Assembly (NCBI RefSeq): GCF_033842475.1
Contig: NZ_JAWXYB010000018.1
Location: 3,331,501 to 3,395,500 of the forward strand
DNA length: 64,000 nt
Direction: 5' to 3'
Origin: Acidiphilium acidophilum
Lineage (GTDB): Bacteria > Pseudomonadota > Alphaproteobacteria > Acetobacterales > Acetobacteraceae
The notes beneath the pieces were generated by a model. That model ran no database searches, was not told the origin of the DNA, and was given only the letters and a program-made list of their open reading frames with translations. The position numbers and the translations under genes were made by a program. Positions 1-7,837 of this stretch are shown piece after piece (within the stretch, counting starts at the first letter, position 1; every line of letters begins with the position of its first letter).

Positions 1-43
1 CTTGGCCTCATGCCATTCCACCACCCAAGCCCAAGATTACAAA

Positions 44-88
44 AGTTTTTTTGTTTCTTTTTTTTCAAAAAAAGAAGAACTTACTTCC
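44..88. repeat. A/T hairpin element, single half
   Basis: A run of the type GTTTTTTTGTTTC followed by a T-tract, a two-base turn and the complementary A-tract ending in GAAG. It matches the right half of the bipartite intergenic element seen at many loci in this window. Its left partner would lie before the window start. It could act as a weak terminator or be a mobile repeat; the sequence does not decide this. Confidence 0.7.
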
Positions 89-135
89 CTTGTTATTTTC
101 AGCACTGTCCCCCAAACCCATCATCGCAATCAAGC

Positions 136-254
136 ACTTCTTTTTTGTAGAAAAGAAGCAAAAAACTTCTTTGAGCTTGGCCCCATGCCTCTCCACAGCC
201 CCAGTCCCAGATCAAAAAAAGTTTTTTTGCTTCTTTTTTTCCAAAAAAAGAAGC
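136..254. repeat. Bipartite A/T hairpin element
   Basis: Two hairpins in opposite orientation. The left (about 136-170) reads CTTC-T-tract-A-tract-GAAGCAAAAAACTT. The right (about 221-254) reads GTTTTTTTGCTTC-T-tract-A-tract-GAAGC. Each half is its own small hairpin, and the two halves are also complementary to each other, so the whole unit can fold as one long stem. It lies just upstream of hrpB. Confidence 0.75.
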
Positions 255-322
255 GCTTGCTTCCCCGCATCCTCCAGCCCCGCATCACGACAAACCGCCT
301 CTGCGCCTGTATAGGCGTCCGC

Positions 323-2773
323 ATGGACGAACTTCCCGTCGCCGCGATGCTGCCGGCGTTGCGCCGCTCGCTTGCCGCGACGTCGAATGCCATTCTGATC
401 GCTCCGCCCGGTGCGGGCAAAACCACGCTGGTGCCTCAGGCTTTGCTTGACGATGCCTGGGTCGGCGGCGGCAAAATCCTCATGCTCGAACCGCGCCGCC
501 TTGCCGCCCGCGCCGCCGCCGCGCGCATCGCGACCCTGATCGGCGAGGCTCCCGGCGGTCTGGTCGGCTATCGCACCCGGCTCGATTCCGTCATCGGCCC
601 CCGCACCCGGATCGAGGTGATCACCGAGGGCCTGTTGACCCGCCGTCTCCTGACCGACCCGGGGCTGGATGGCGTCGCCTGCGTCATTTTCGATGAAATC
701 CACGAACGCAGCCTCGAAGCCGATCTCGCCCTTGCGCTCACGCGCGATCTCCAGCGCGGCCTGCGCCCGGAACTGCGCCTGCTCGCCATGTCCGCCACGG
801 CCGATGGTGCCCGCCTCGCCGATCTGCTCGCCGCGCCGGTCCTGCACAGCGAGGGCCGCGCCCATCCGGTGGACATCGAATACGCCGCGCGCGACCTCGC
901 CGATCCGCGCGACCTGCCGGACGCCATCGCCCGCGCCATCCGCGCCGCCCTTGCCGCCCATCGCGGCGACATCCTCGCTTTCCTCCCCGGTGTGGGCGAA
1001 ATCCGCCGCGCCGAAGCCGCGCTCGCCAACCTCGCCGAAGCCCGCATCGCCGTCCTGCCCCTGTTCGGCGACATGCCACCAGCCGACCAGATCGCCATTC
1101 TCACCCCCGGCGAAACCCGCCGCGTCATCCTCGCCACCTCCATCGCCGAAACCTCGCTCACCGTCCCCGGCGTGCGGATCGTGGTCGATGGCGGGTTCCG
1201 CCGCGCCCCGCAATTCGATGCCGGACGCGCCCTGACCCGCCTGATCACGCGCCGGATCAGCAAGGCCGCCGCCACCCAGCGCGCCGGCCGCGCCGGTCGC
1301 GAAGCCCCCGGCATCGCCATCCGCCTCTGGACCGAAGCGCTCCATCGCGGCCTGCCCGAATTCGACCGCCCGGAAATCATGGACGCCGAACTCGCCCCGC
1401 TCGTCCTGTCCTGCACCGCCTGGGGCGAACACCCCGCCGACCTGCCCTTCCCCGATCCCCCGCCCGCCGCCGCGCTCAAAACCGCAACCACCCTGCTCGC
1501 CACCCTCGGCGCGCTCGATCCCGCCGGCAAACTCACCGCGCGCGGCCGCCGCATGGCGGAACTCGGTGCCACCCCGCGCCTCGCCGCCCTCATGCTCGCC
1601 GCCGAAACCCCCGGCGAACAAGCCCTCGCCGCCGATATCGCCGCCCTCCTCGAAGACCGCGACCCCTTGCGCGATTCAGGCACCGCCGACATCCACACAA
1701 GGCTCGACGCAATCGCCGGACGCCATCCCGGCGATCGCGGCAGCCTCGCCCGCCTCCGTCAGGCCGCCGCCACCTACCGCACCCGGCTCGGCCTGCGGCG
1801 CGACACCCCGGCTTCCGGCGATCCCGCTGCCCTGATCGCCGCCGGCTTCCCCGACCGCATCGCGCTGCGCCGCGGCGAACCCGGCAGCTTCCGCCTCGCG
1901 GATGGCGGCGGCGCGAAACTCCCCCTCACCGACCCGCTCTCCCGCGCCCCGATGCTCGCGGTCGCCGCCCTCGGCGGTCGCGGCGCCCCCACAATCGGCC
2001 TCGCCACCCCGCTCGACCCCGCCATCATCGAAACCCGCCTTGCGGACCGCATCACCACAACCGCCGAAATCGCGCTCGAAGGCACCTCCGGCACCGTCAT
2101 GCGGCGCGAACGCCGCCGCCTCGGCACCATCGTCCTCACCGACCGCAGCCTCCCCGCAACCCCGGACGACATCACACAAGCCCTGCAAGCCGCCATCACC
2201 GCCAAACCCGGCCTCCTGCCCTGGACCGACCGGACCCGCAAGCTCCAGGCCCGCACCGGCTGGATGCACCGCCTCGCCCCCGACACCTGGCCCGACCTGT
2301 CGGACACCGCCCTGATCCCCACCCTCGACTCCTGGCTGTTCCCCTACCTCGCCGGCCTCACCCGCCTGCGCGACATCGCCGCGCTCGACCTCACCGCCAT
2401 CCTGCGCAACCTCCTCGGCCACACCCGCATCACCGCCCTCGACCACGCCCTGCCCGAACACCTCACCCTCCCCGGCGGGACCATCCCGATCGACTACACC
2501 ACCCCGATCCCCGCCGCCGCCGCCCGCGCCCAGATGTTCTACGGCCTCGACCACACCCCCACCCTCGCAAACGGCGCCATCACCCTCCAACTCGCCCTAC
2601 TGTCCCCCGCCCAACGCCCGATCGCCATCACCGCCGACCTCGCCACCTTCTGGCGCACCGGCTGGCCCGACGCCCGCAAAGATATGCGCGGACGCTACCC
2701 GAAACACGAATGGCCCGAAGAACCATGGCACGCGCCCGCGACAAGGCGGGGTCGTGGGGGTAGTTCAAGTTAA
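323..2773 (+). CDS. hrpB: ATP-dependent helicase HrpB
   Basis: Predicted DEAH-box helicase of the HrpB family (816 aa, the usual length). The N-terminus has the Walker A motif APPGAGKTT, followed by DEIHER as the DEAH-type Walker B box and SAT as motif III. Motif VI is present as QRAGRAGR. The C-terminal third matches the HrpB-specific region, ending in the GRYPKHEWPEEPW type tail typical of the family. The frame is open to the window start, but the upstream part runs through A/T repeat sequence, so the ATG at 323 is chosen because the family's N-terminus begins there. No strong ribosome binding site is visible before it. HrpB acts on RNA in the cytoplasm; its precise physiological substrate is poorly defined in most bacteria. 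Confidence 0.93.
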   Translation: MDELPVAAMLPALRRSLAATSNAILIAPPGAGKTTLVPQALLDDAWVGGGKILMLEPRRLAARAAAARIATLIGEAPGGLVGYRTRLDSVIGPRTRIEVITEGLLTRRLLTDPGLDGVACVIFDEIHERSLEADLALALTRDLQRGLRPELRLLAMSATADGARLADLLAAPVLHSEGRAHPVDIEYAARDLADPRDLPDAIARAIRAALAAHRGDILAFLPGVGEIRRAEAALANLAEARIAVLPLFGDMPPADQIAILTPGETRRVILATSIAETSLTVPGVRIVVDGGFRRAPQFDAGRALTRLITRRISKAAATQRAGRAGREAPGIAIRLWTEALHRGLPEFDRPEIMDAELAPLVLSCTAWGEHPADLPFPDPPPAAALKTATTLLATLGALDPAGKLTARGRRMAELGATPRLAALMLAAETPGEQALAADIAALLEDRDPLRDSGTADIHTRLDAIAGRHPGDRGSLARLRQAAATYRTRLGLRRDTPASGDPAALIAAGFPDRIALRRGEPGSFRLADGGGAKLPLTDPLSRAPMLAVAALGGRGAPTIGLATPLDPAIIETRLADRITTTAEIALEGTSGTVMRRERRRLGTIVLTDRSLPATPDDITQALQAAITAKPGLLPWTDRTRKLQARTGWMHRLAPDTWPDLSDTALIPTLDSWLFPYLAGLTRLRDIAALDLTAILRNLLGHTRITALDHALPEHLTLPGGTIPIDYTTPIPAAAARAQMFYGLDHTPTLANGAITLQLALLSPAQRPIAITADLATFWRTGWPDARKDMRGRYPKHEWPEEPWHAPATRRGRGGSSS

Positions 2774-2774
2774 G

Positions 2775-2894
2775 GAAGCGCTTCTTTTTTGAAAAAAAGA
2801 AGCAAAAAACTTTCTTCACCTGAGCCTCGGGCGTTTTCAAATGCATTGCCCCAGCAAATAAAATTTTTTGCTTCTTTTTTCTAAAAAAGAAGTA
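2775..2894. repeat. Bipartite A/T hairpin element
   Basis: Left hairpin 2775-2813 and right hairpin 2861-2894 in opposite orientation, with about 47 bases between. It follows the hrpB stop codon directly, the position expected for a transcription terminator. Confidence 0.75.
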
Positions 2895-2936
2895 CTTTTT
2901 ATCTTCCCCCTTATCCTTACCTGCCCCGCACCTGAA

Positions 2937-3041
2937 ATCGCCATCACCGCCGACCTCGCCAGCTTTTGGCGCACCGGCTGGCCCGAAGCACAATGGCGCG
3001 CGCCCGCGACAAGGCGGGGTCGTGGGGCGTAGTTCAAGTTA
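2937..3041 (+). pseudogene. hrpB: Duplicated, deleted fragment of hrpB 3' end
   Basis: This is the coding part of copy 2 of the tandem duplication. It encodes a close copy of the HrpB C-terminal residues IAITADLASFWRTGWP and then jumps, after a deletion of about 48 bases, to the sequence encoding the last residues. It has no start codon or upstream coding sequence, so it cannot be an independent gene. It is a decayed remnant. Confidence 0.75.
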
Positions 3042-3046
3042 AGGAA

Positions 3047-3163
3047 GCGCTTCTTTTTTGAAAAAAAGAAACAAAAAACTTTCTTCACCTGAGCCTCGGG
3101 CGTTTTCAAATGCATCGCCCCAGCGAATAAAAATTTTTTGCTTCTTTTTTATAAAAAAGAAGT
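3047..3163. repeat. Bipartite A/T hairpin element (duplicated copy)
   Basis: Second copy of the element at 2775-2894, carried by the tandem duplication. Left hairpin 3047-3083, right hairpin 3131-3163. It separates the duplicated remnant from the convergent gene ending at 3232. Confidence 0.75.
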
Positions 3164-3231
3164 ACTTTTTATCTTCCCCTTATCCTTACCTGCCCCGCAC
3201 TTCACAATGCGGGGCAGATCCGGACAGTCCG

Positions 3232-4035
3232 TTATTTCGACATCGAGCCGCTATCGTTCGCCGGCGGCGGCGGCGGCGGTGCGCCGGGGCCACCCATCGG
3301 CCCGTGCATCATGGGTCCGTGCATCATGGGTCCGTGATGCCAGCCGTGATGCCAGCCGTGGGGGCCCATCGGTCCGGGGCCGTGCGGCGGGCGTGGCATG
3401 GCGATCCGGGTCAAATCCTTGAAATTGCTGCCGATCTGCTGGACCATGACCACCGAGCCGAGTGAGTTGGTGGTTCCGACGCCGACGGCTGCGATGGTAT
3501 CTCCGGTTTTGAGCATCGAGGCGATCGAGGATTTGGCGATGGCGGGGGGCGGCATATGGAGGGCGGTGCCGTCATCGAGCAGGACGCCGTTTTTTTCACC
3601 GTGGGGGCCGTAGAGGTATTGAGCGATCTTGCCCTGCACCATCATCCGGGTCGGTGCGCCGTGTCTGCCGGGGCCGAAGCCGGGCGGCGGGCCGTTATCG
3701 GTCACGGTATGGCTGCCATCGGTGATCGAGACGCCCTGGATCACCGGTTCATTGGCGGCCTTGAGGCCATGAATGGTCACGCTGTCGCCCAGTTTCACCG
3801 CGTAGGCGATCTGGGTCGACATATAGGGCGGGAACATCACGTCGGTGCCGTTCGACAGGATCACCCCGTCGATCGTCCCGCGCGGGGTGATGGTGAAGTG
3901 TTTCACCGTTCCGGTGTAGCTCGGCAGCGCGTCGATTCCGGTCGTGGTCGCGGTAGTGCTGGCCGCGTTGGCGAAGCCGGTGCCGAGCAGGGCGGCGGCG
4001 GCGCTGGCCAGAAGCAGTGTTTTCATCCGTGTCAT
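3232..4035 (-). CDS. Exported hypothetical protein with His/Met/Pro-rich tail
   Basis: A 267-aa protein with a clear Sec signal peptide (MKTLLLASAAAALLG, cleavage near ANA-AS). The start at 4035 is preceded by GGAGAA seven bases upstream; a second ATG three codons later is also possible. The mature part holds two similar beta-rich segments of the type GxIxGVxLxDGTxxxxPP (about residues 45-85 and 135-175), which recall OB-fold-like DUF5666 domains, though I do not assign the family firmly. The last ~55 residues are rich in Gly, His, Met and Pro (HGWHHGWHHGPMMHGPMMHG), a composition often linked to copper or nickel binding. It lies downstream of, and on the same strand as, a sigma-54 two-component system, so regulation by it is possible but not shown. 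Confidence 0.75.
   Translation of the reverse strand: MTRMKTLLLASAAAALLGTGFANAASTTATTTGIDALPSYTGTVKHFTITPRGTIDGVILSNGTDVMFPPYMSTQIAYAVKLGDSVTIHGLKAANEPVIQGVSITDGSHTVTDNGPPPGFGPGRHGAPTRMMVQGKIAQYLYGPHGEKNGVLLDDGTALHMPPPAIAKSSIASMLKTGDTIAAVGVGTTNSLGSVVMVQQIGSNFKDLTRIAMPRPPHGPGPMGPHGWHHGWHHGPMMHGPMMHGPMGGPGAPPPPPPANDSGSMSK
3302..3358. repeat. Short tandem repeats in the His/Met-rich tail
   Basis: CCGTGCATCATGGGT occurs twice in tandem (3302-3316 and 3317-3331), followed by GATGCCAGCCGT twice (3335-3346 and 3347-3358). They encode the repeated HGPMM and GWHH units of the exported protein. Such in-frame repeats can change in number by slippage and so vary tail length. Confidence 0.85.
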
Positions 4036-4137
4036 AGCGGTTCTCCATCCGGCCGGGAGAGTCCGGCCTGAACCTCTCACTGCATATCGCGTGCCAACCG
4101 CCATGCCGTTGATTTCGCCCGATTTCAGCCTTGGCGT

Positions 4138-5487
4138 TCACCCCGCCCCGTCGGAACTCCCGACAGGCGGTGTCGGAAAATCCGACATGGTTTCGAGATC
4201 GTACCGCTTGAGCCGGTCGTACAGCGCCTGCCGGCTGATCCCGAGCGCGCGTGCCGCCTCGGTCCGGTTGCCCTGCGCGCGGATCAGCGCGGCGCGGATC
4301 AGCGCAATCTCGGTCGCCGCCACCGCCTCGGGCAGATTGGTCGATGCCTTCGCCTCGACCTTGCCCTGCAACGCCAGATCCCCCGGCTCGATCACCCCGG
4401 ACGGCGTCAAACTCACCGCCCGCTCCAGCGTGTTGCGCAACTCCCGCACATTGCCCGGCCAGTCATGCGCGAGCAGGGCGCGCTCCGCCGCCTCGGTCAG
4501 GCGCGGCGGATGGCCGGGCCGCAGCGCCTCCAGAACATGCCGCGCCAGCAGCAGAATATCGCTGCCCCGCTCGCGCAACGGCGGCACCGCGATCGGAATC
4601 ACCGCCAGCCGGTAATACAAATCCGCCCGGAACAGCCCGCGCGCCACCAGCGCCTGCAAATCCTGATGCGTCGCGGCGATGATCCGCGCATCGATCTTCA
4701 CCGCAGCCCCCCCGAGCGGTGTGACCTCCCGCTCCTGCAATACCCGCAAAATCTTCGCCTGGGTCGCGAGCGGCATATCCCCGATCTCGTCGAGCAGCAG
4801 CGTCCCGCCCGCCGCCTCGCGAAACCGCCCCCGCCGCGCCGCCACCGCCCCGGTGAACGCCCCGCGCTCATGGCCGAACAACTCCGATTCCAGCAAATCC
4901 GCCGGAATCGCCGCACAATTCACCGCCACGAACGGCTTGTCCGCCCTTGCGCTGAACCGGTGAATCGCTGCCGCCACCAACTCCTTGCCCACCCCGGTCT
5001 CGCCCAGAATCAGCACACTCGCCTCCCCCGCGGCCGCGAGCCCGATCCGCTTCTGCACATCCCGGATCGCCGGACTGGCACCAATAATCGTCCCCGGCAC
5101 CGCCGCCTCGACCACCGGCCCCGCCACCGCCTGGCGCAACGCCCCGCGCAGCAATTCAGCCAGCGCCTCCCGCCCGACCGGCTTGGTCAGATGATCGAAC
5201 GCCCCCAGGCGCATCGCCTCGATCGTATTCTCCCCGGTCGCATAAGCCGTCAAAACCACCACCCGCGCCTCGGGCCGCATCTCCCGGATCGCCCGCAACG
5301 CCGCAATCCCGTCCATCCCCGGCATCCGCAAATCCAGAAACACCAGATCGGGACACCCCCCCGCAATCGCCTCGATCGCCGGCACCGCCCGATCGAACAC
5401 CGTCACGACATGGCCGAAATCGACCAGAGTTTCGGCCAGACTCTCCCGAAACCCGGCATCGTCGTCGATGATCGTGATCGCGGCCAT
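4138..5487 (-). CDS. Sigma-54-dependent response regulator (NtrC family)
   Basis: A 449-aa three-domain regulator. The receiver domain (residues 3-120) has the acidic pocket DDD at 8-10, phospho-acceptor Asp52 in FLDLRMPG, and the conserved Thr and Lys (LTAYA, LTKPV). The central AAA+ domain has Walker A GETGVGKE, the sigma-54 contact loop GAFTGA, and Walker B LLLDEIGDM. The C-terminal Fis-type helix-turn-helix (GNRTEAARALGISRQALYDRL) binds enhancer DNA. The start at ATG 5487 begins the receiver domain; the longer frame upstream is translated A/T repeat. It is downstream of the histidine kinase gene on the same strand, 181 bases away, with a bipartite hairpin element between. It is likely activated by that kinase. 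Target genes are unknown. Confidence 0.93.
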   Translation of the reverse strand: MAAITIIDDDAGFRESLAETLVDFGHVVTVFDRAVPAIEAIAGGCPDLVFLDLRMPGMDGIAALRAIREMRPEARVVVLTAYATGENTIEAMRLGAFDHLTKPVGREALAELLRGALRQAVAGPVVEAAVPGTIIGASPAIRDVQKRIGLAAAGEASVLILGETGVGKELVAAAIHRFSARADKPFVAVNCAAIPADLLESELFGHERGAFTGAVAARRGRFREAAGGTLLLDEIGDMPLATQAKILRVLQEREVTPLGGAAVKIDARIIAATHQDLQALVARGLFRADLYYRLAVIPIAVPPLRERGSDILLLARHVLEALRPGHPPRLTEAAERALLAHDWPGNVRELRNTLERAVSLTPSGVIEPGDLALQGKVEAKASTNLPEAVAATEIALIRAALIRAQGNRTEAARALGISRQALYDRLKRYDLETMSDFPTPPVGSSDGAG

Positions 5488-5528
5488 CAGGACGTGGGCC
5501 GGGACGGGAAGGAAAAAGTAAGGAAGGG

Positions 5529-5645
5529 CTTCTTTTTTGGAAAAAAGAAGCAAAAAACTTTTTTGAGTTGGGGCATGGGCGTTGTTACGGGCACGGGCCT
5601 ACCGGACCGAAGTTTTTTTGCTTCTTTTTGTTCACAAAAAGAAGT
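5529..5645. repeat. Bipartite A/T hairpin element between kinase and regulator
   Basis: Left hairpin 5529-5565 and right hairpin 5610-5645, opposite orientation. It occupies most of the 181-base gap between the kinase stop and regulator start and might attenuate or terminate read-through between the pair. Confidence 0.75.
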
Positions 5646-5668
5646 CTTCCCCTGCCCTGTCCCGTCCT

Positions 5669-7060
5669 TCACTTCACCTCCGGCAACGTAATCACCAACA
5701 CCGCCCCACCCACCGAGGGAGCCAGAACCAGCGTTCCCCCCTGAGCACGGATCATATCGCGCGCCATCGCGAGGCCGAGGCCGATCCCGTCCGGCCGCCC
5801 GGTCACGAAGGGTTCGAACGGATCGCCGAGCGACTTATCCACCCCCGGCCCGGTATCGCTGACCGTAACGATCAGGGCTCCCGCCTTCGCCGCAAGAACA
5901 GTGACGGTGCCACCTTCACCGCACGCCTCCACCGCATTGCGCAGCAGGTTCTCGATCGCACTGCGCGTCAACACCGGATCGAGCGTCCACACAATCCCGC
6001 TCTCAGGCGCCACCACCATAACCGCCGTAGCCGGCAGCGCGCCGATCGCATCGCGGATCAGGGCATCGACGCTGACGGTCACGGGCTGCACCGAGGCAGC
6101 GGTGGCAAAGCCGAGCAGCCGCGCGGTCAACGTCTCCAGCCGCGCCGCTTCGACCAGAATCCGGTCGAGCGCCGCCGCCGCCCGCGTCGCATCCCCGGAC
6201 CGCCCGGATTCCGCCCGCAGCCGGATCGCGCCCAGCGGATTGCGGATTTCATGCGCCAGCCCCGCCGCCATCCGCCCGAGCGCCGCAAGCCGTTCGGATT
6301 CCGCAATCCGCGCCCGCGCCACATCGAGCCGCGTGGTCGCCGCATTCAGCGCGGTGATCAGCCGGTCCAGCTCCGACTCGCCGGTAAGCGCGAGCGTCCC
6401 TGGCCGATCCGCCTGCAGCGCCGCCTCAACCCCCGCAAGCCGCTGGGAAAACCCCAGCACCAGCCGCGCCAGAAACCATGCCGAGGCCAGCAGCGTCGCC
6501 AGCAGCACCGCCAGCCCGCCAAACGCGAAGCGCGTGAAGCTCGACCGCAGCAGATCGGACTGCAACACGGTATAAGCCGCCAGATTGGCCACCGGCGTCC
6601 CCAGCGCCCCGCCAAGCGGACAGGTCGCAATCGTGGTCCGGTCGAAAAACCCGCCATTGGACGTCACCGCCGGCCGATCCGCCGCAATCGCATCGCCGAT
6701 CTGCCTGGTGATCTGCCCGATCCACGCCTGCGGCCTGCTGCCCAGCATCGCGCGCGGCGGCGCATCGAGCGGCTGAATCCCCCCGATCACCCCCCGATCC
6801 CGCCGCAGCGCCAGCAGCAGCACCGCCCGCAGCCCGGCATCGAAAATCGCGGAATCCGGCGGCACGTCCATCCCGGCGGTATAAAAATCATAATGCATCG
6901 CAATCGCCTGACACGCCCGCGCCGCCACCGCCCGATCCCGCTCCCGGTGCGCGCTCGCGGTCTGGCGAAACAGCCCGAGAATGAGCACCGCCACCACGAG
7001 CGACCCGAACAGCGACATCAACCACAGCGCGAACAGCCGCGCCCGCAGCGACACCGTCAT
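5669..7060 (-). CDS. Membrane sensor histidine kinase
   Basis: A 463-aa kinase and probable partner of the adjacent sigma-54 regulator. An N-terminal membrane helix (about residues 9-31) and a second helix (about 177-203) flank a periplasmic sensor region of ~145 residues without a domain I recognise. A HAMP-like linker follows. The dimerisation/phosphoacceptor region has GLAHEIRNPLG with His270. The ATPase domain has the N box (NLLRNAVEAC), G1 (VSDTGPGVD) and G2 (GIGLGLAMA) motifs. The start at 7060 (MTVSLRARLF) puts the first membrane helix close to the N-terminus; the frame is open 15 codons further upstream. The general layout resembles NtrB/ZraS-like kinases. The signal sensed cannot be read from sequence. 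Confidence 0.92.
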   Translation of the reverse strand: MTVSLRARLFALWLMSLFGSLVVAVLILGLFRQTASAHRERDRAVAARACQAIAMHYDFYTAGMDVPPDSAIFDAGLRAVLLLALRRDRGVIGGIQPLDAPPRAMLGSRPQAWIGQITRQIGDAIAADRPAVTSNGGFFDRTTIATCPLGGALGTPVANLAAYTVLQSDLLRSSFTRFAFGGLAVLLATLLASAWFLARLVLGFSQRLAGVEAALQADRPGTLALTGESELDRLITALNAATTRLDVARARIAESERLAALGRMAAGLAHEIRNPLGAIRLRAESGRSGDATRAAAALDRILVEAARLETLTARLLGFATAASVQPVTVSVDALIRDAIGALPATAVMVVAPESGIVWTLDPVLTRSAIENLLRNAVEACGEGGTVTVLAAKAGALIVTVSDTGPGVDKSLGDPFEPFVTGRPDGIGLGLAMARDMIRAQGGTLVLAPSVGGAVLVITLPEVK

Positions 7061-7206
7061 CCCCACGTCCCCACCACGATAACGCCATCGTGAGGCCGAC
7101 AACATGGATTAACGGTCATGTTGCCGCCACACGCTGGAACTGTCTCGACAAATCACCTATAACGATAACCCCGTATCCCGGCTGATCGATCGTGGAGGAA
7201 GTGAAC

Positions 7207-7812
7207 ATGCGTCGCATTGGATTTACGAGTGTGGCAGTTATGGCCCTGTTTGTCGCCCCCGTGGCGCTGATGAGCACCGCCTCTGCCCAATCCACCGGCC
7301 CGTCGGCAGCGCAGATCATCCAGGCCCTGAAACCCTCCGGCCACATCTCCTCGACCACGCGCGGCATCGTCCCCCTCTCGCCGGGCGATGCATCGGCCAC
7401 CCACCCGCCGGCCATGAAAACCTCCCCCACCGCCATGCGCATCGGCGGCAACCATGCCTCCACCCCCTCGATCAATCTCAACATCGACTTCGCAATGGGC
7501 TCGGCCCAGCTCACCCCCCGCGCGAAAACCGAGCTCGACCGTCTCGGCCACGCCCTGACCGACCCGACCCTGGCCGACTACAAATTCAAGGTCATCGGCC
7601 ACACCGATACCACCGGCAGCGCCACGACCAACCTCACCCTCTCGCAGCAGCGCGCCGCAGCGGTCGATCAGTACCTGCAAACCAAATTCAACATCTCCCC
7701 GTCCCGCCTCGCCGCCCTCGGCGTCGGCGAACACGACCTCCTGATCCCCACCGGCCCGAACACGCCGGACCGCGCGAACCGCCGGGTGCAGATCGTCAAC
7801 ATCGGCAAATGA
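7207..7812 (+). CDS. OmpA-family periplasmic/outer-membrane protein
   Basis: A 201-aa exported protein with a Sec signal peptide (cleavage near SAQ-ST, about residue 28). Its C-terminal half is an OmpA-like peptidoglycan-binding domain: INLNIDFAMGSAQL, a variant of the strand preceding the fold, then GHTDTTGS and the LSQQRAAAV helix with the NRRVQI end. The start ATG at 7207 is set by GGAGG eight bases upstream; an in-frame GTG/ATG further upstream would break the signal peptide. The protein lacks a barrel, so it is more like a Pal/YiaD-type peptidoglycan anchor than a porin. It is followed 25 bases later by a membrane-anchored putative peptidase, possibly co-transcribed. Confidence 0.9.
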   Translation: MRRIGFTSVAVMALFVAPVALMSTASAQSTGPSAAQIIQALKPSGHISSTTRGIVPLSPGDASATHPPAMKTSPTAMRIGGNHASTPSINLNIDFAMGSAQLTPRAKTELDRLGHALTDPTLADYKFKVIGHTDTTGSATTNLTLSQQRAAAVDQYLQTKFNISPSRLAALGVGEHDLLIPTGPNTPDRANRRVQIVNIGK

Positions 7813-7837
7813 GCCCCGCGCGGGTGGCCTGCTAGCC

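Larger units (their letters stand above)
2621..3200. repeat. Imperfect tandem duplication of hrpB 3' end and its downstream element
   Basis: Copy 1 (2621-2931) holds the last ~150 bases of hrpB plus the downstream bipartite hairpin. Copy 2 (2937-3200) repeats it: ATCGCCATCACCGCCGACCT occurs at 2621 and 2937, and TATCCTTACCTGCCCCGCAC ends both copies. Copy 2 lacks about 48 bases of coding sequence between GGCTGGCCCGA and the CGCGCCCGCGACAAGG segment, and has scattered substitutions. The duplication therefore spans gene end and terminator-like element together. Confidence 0.88.

Noticed and set aside
1676-2590. Long antisense frames over hrpB and over many GC-rich genes
   Set aside because: High third-position GC produces long shadow frames with low-complexity Gly/Ala/Arg/Pro products; the sense genes are clear.
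5488-5553. N-terminal extensions beginning MLLFxKKE on several genes (for example before the regulator, livH and elsewhere)
   Set aside because: These are translations of the A/T hairpin repeat read into the gene frame; the real family starts lie downstream.
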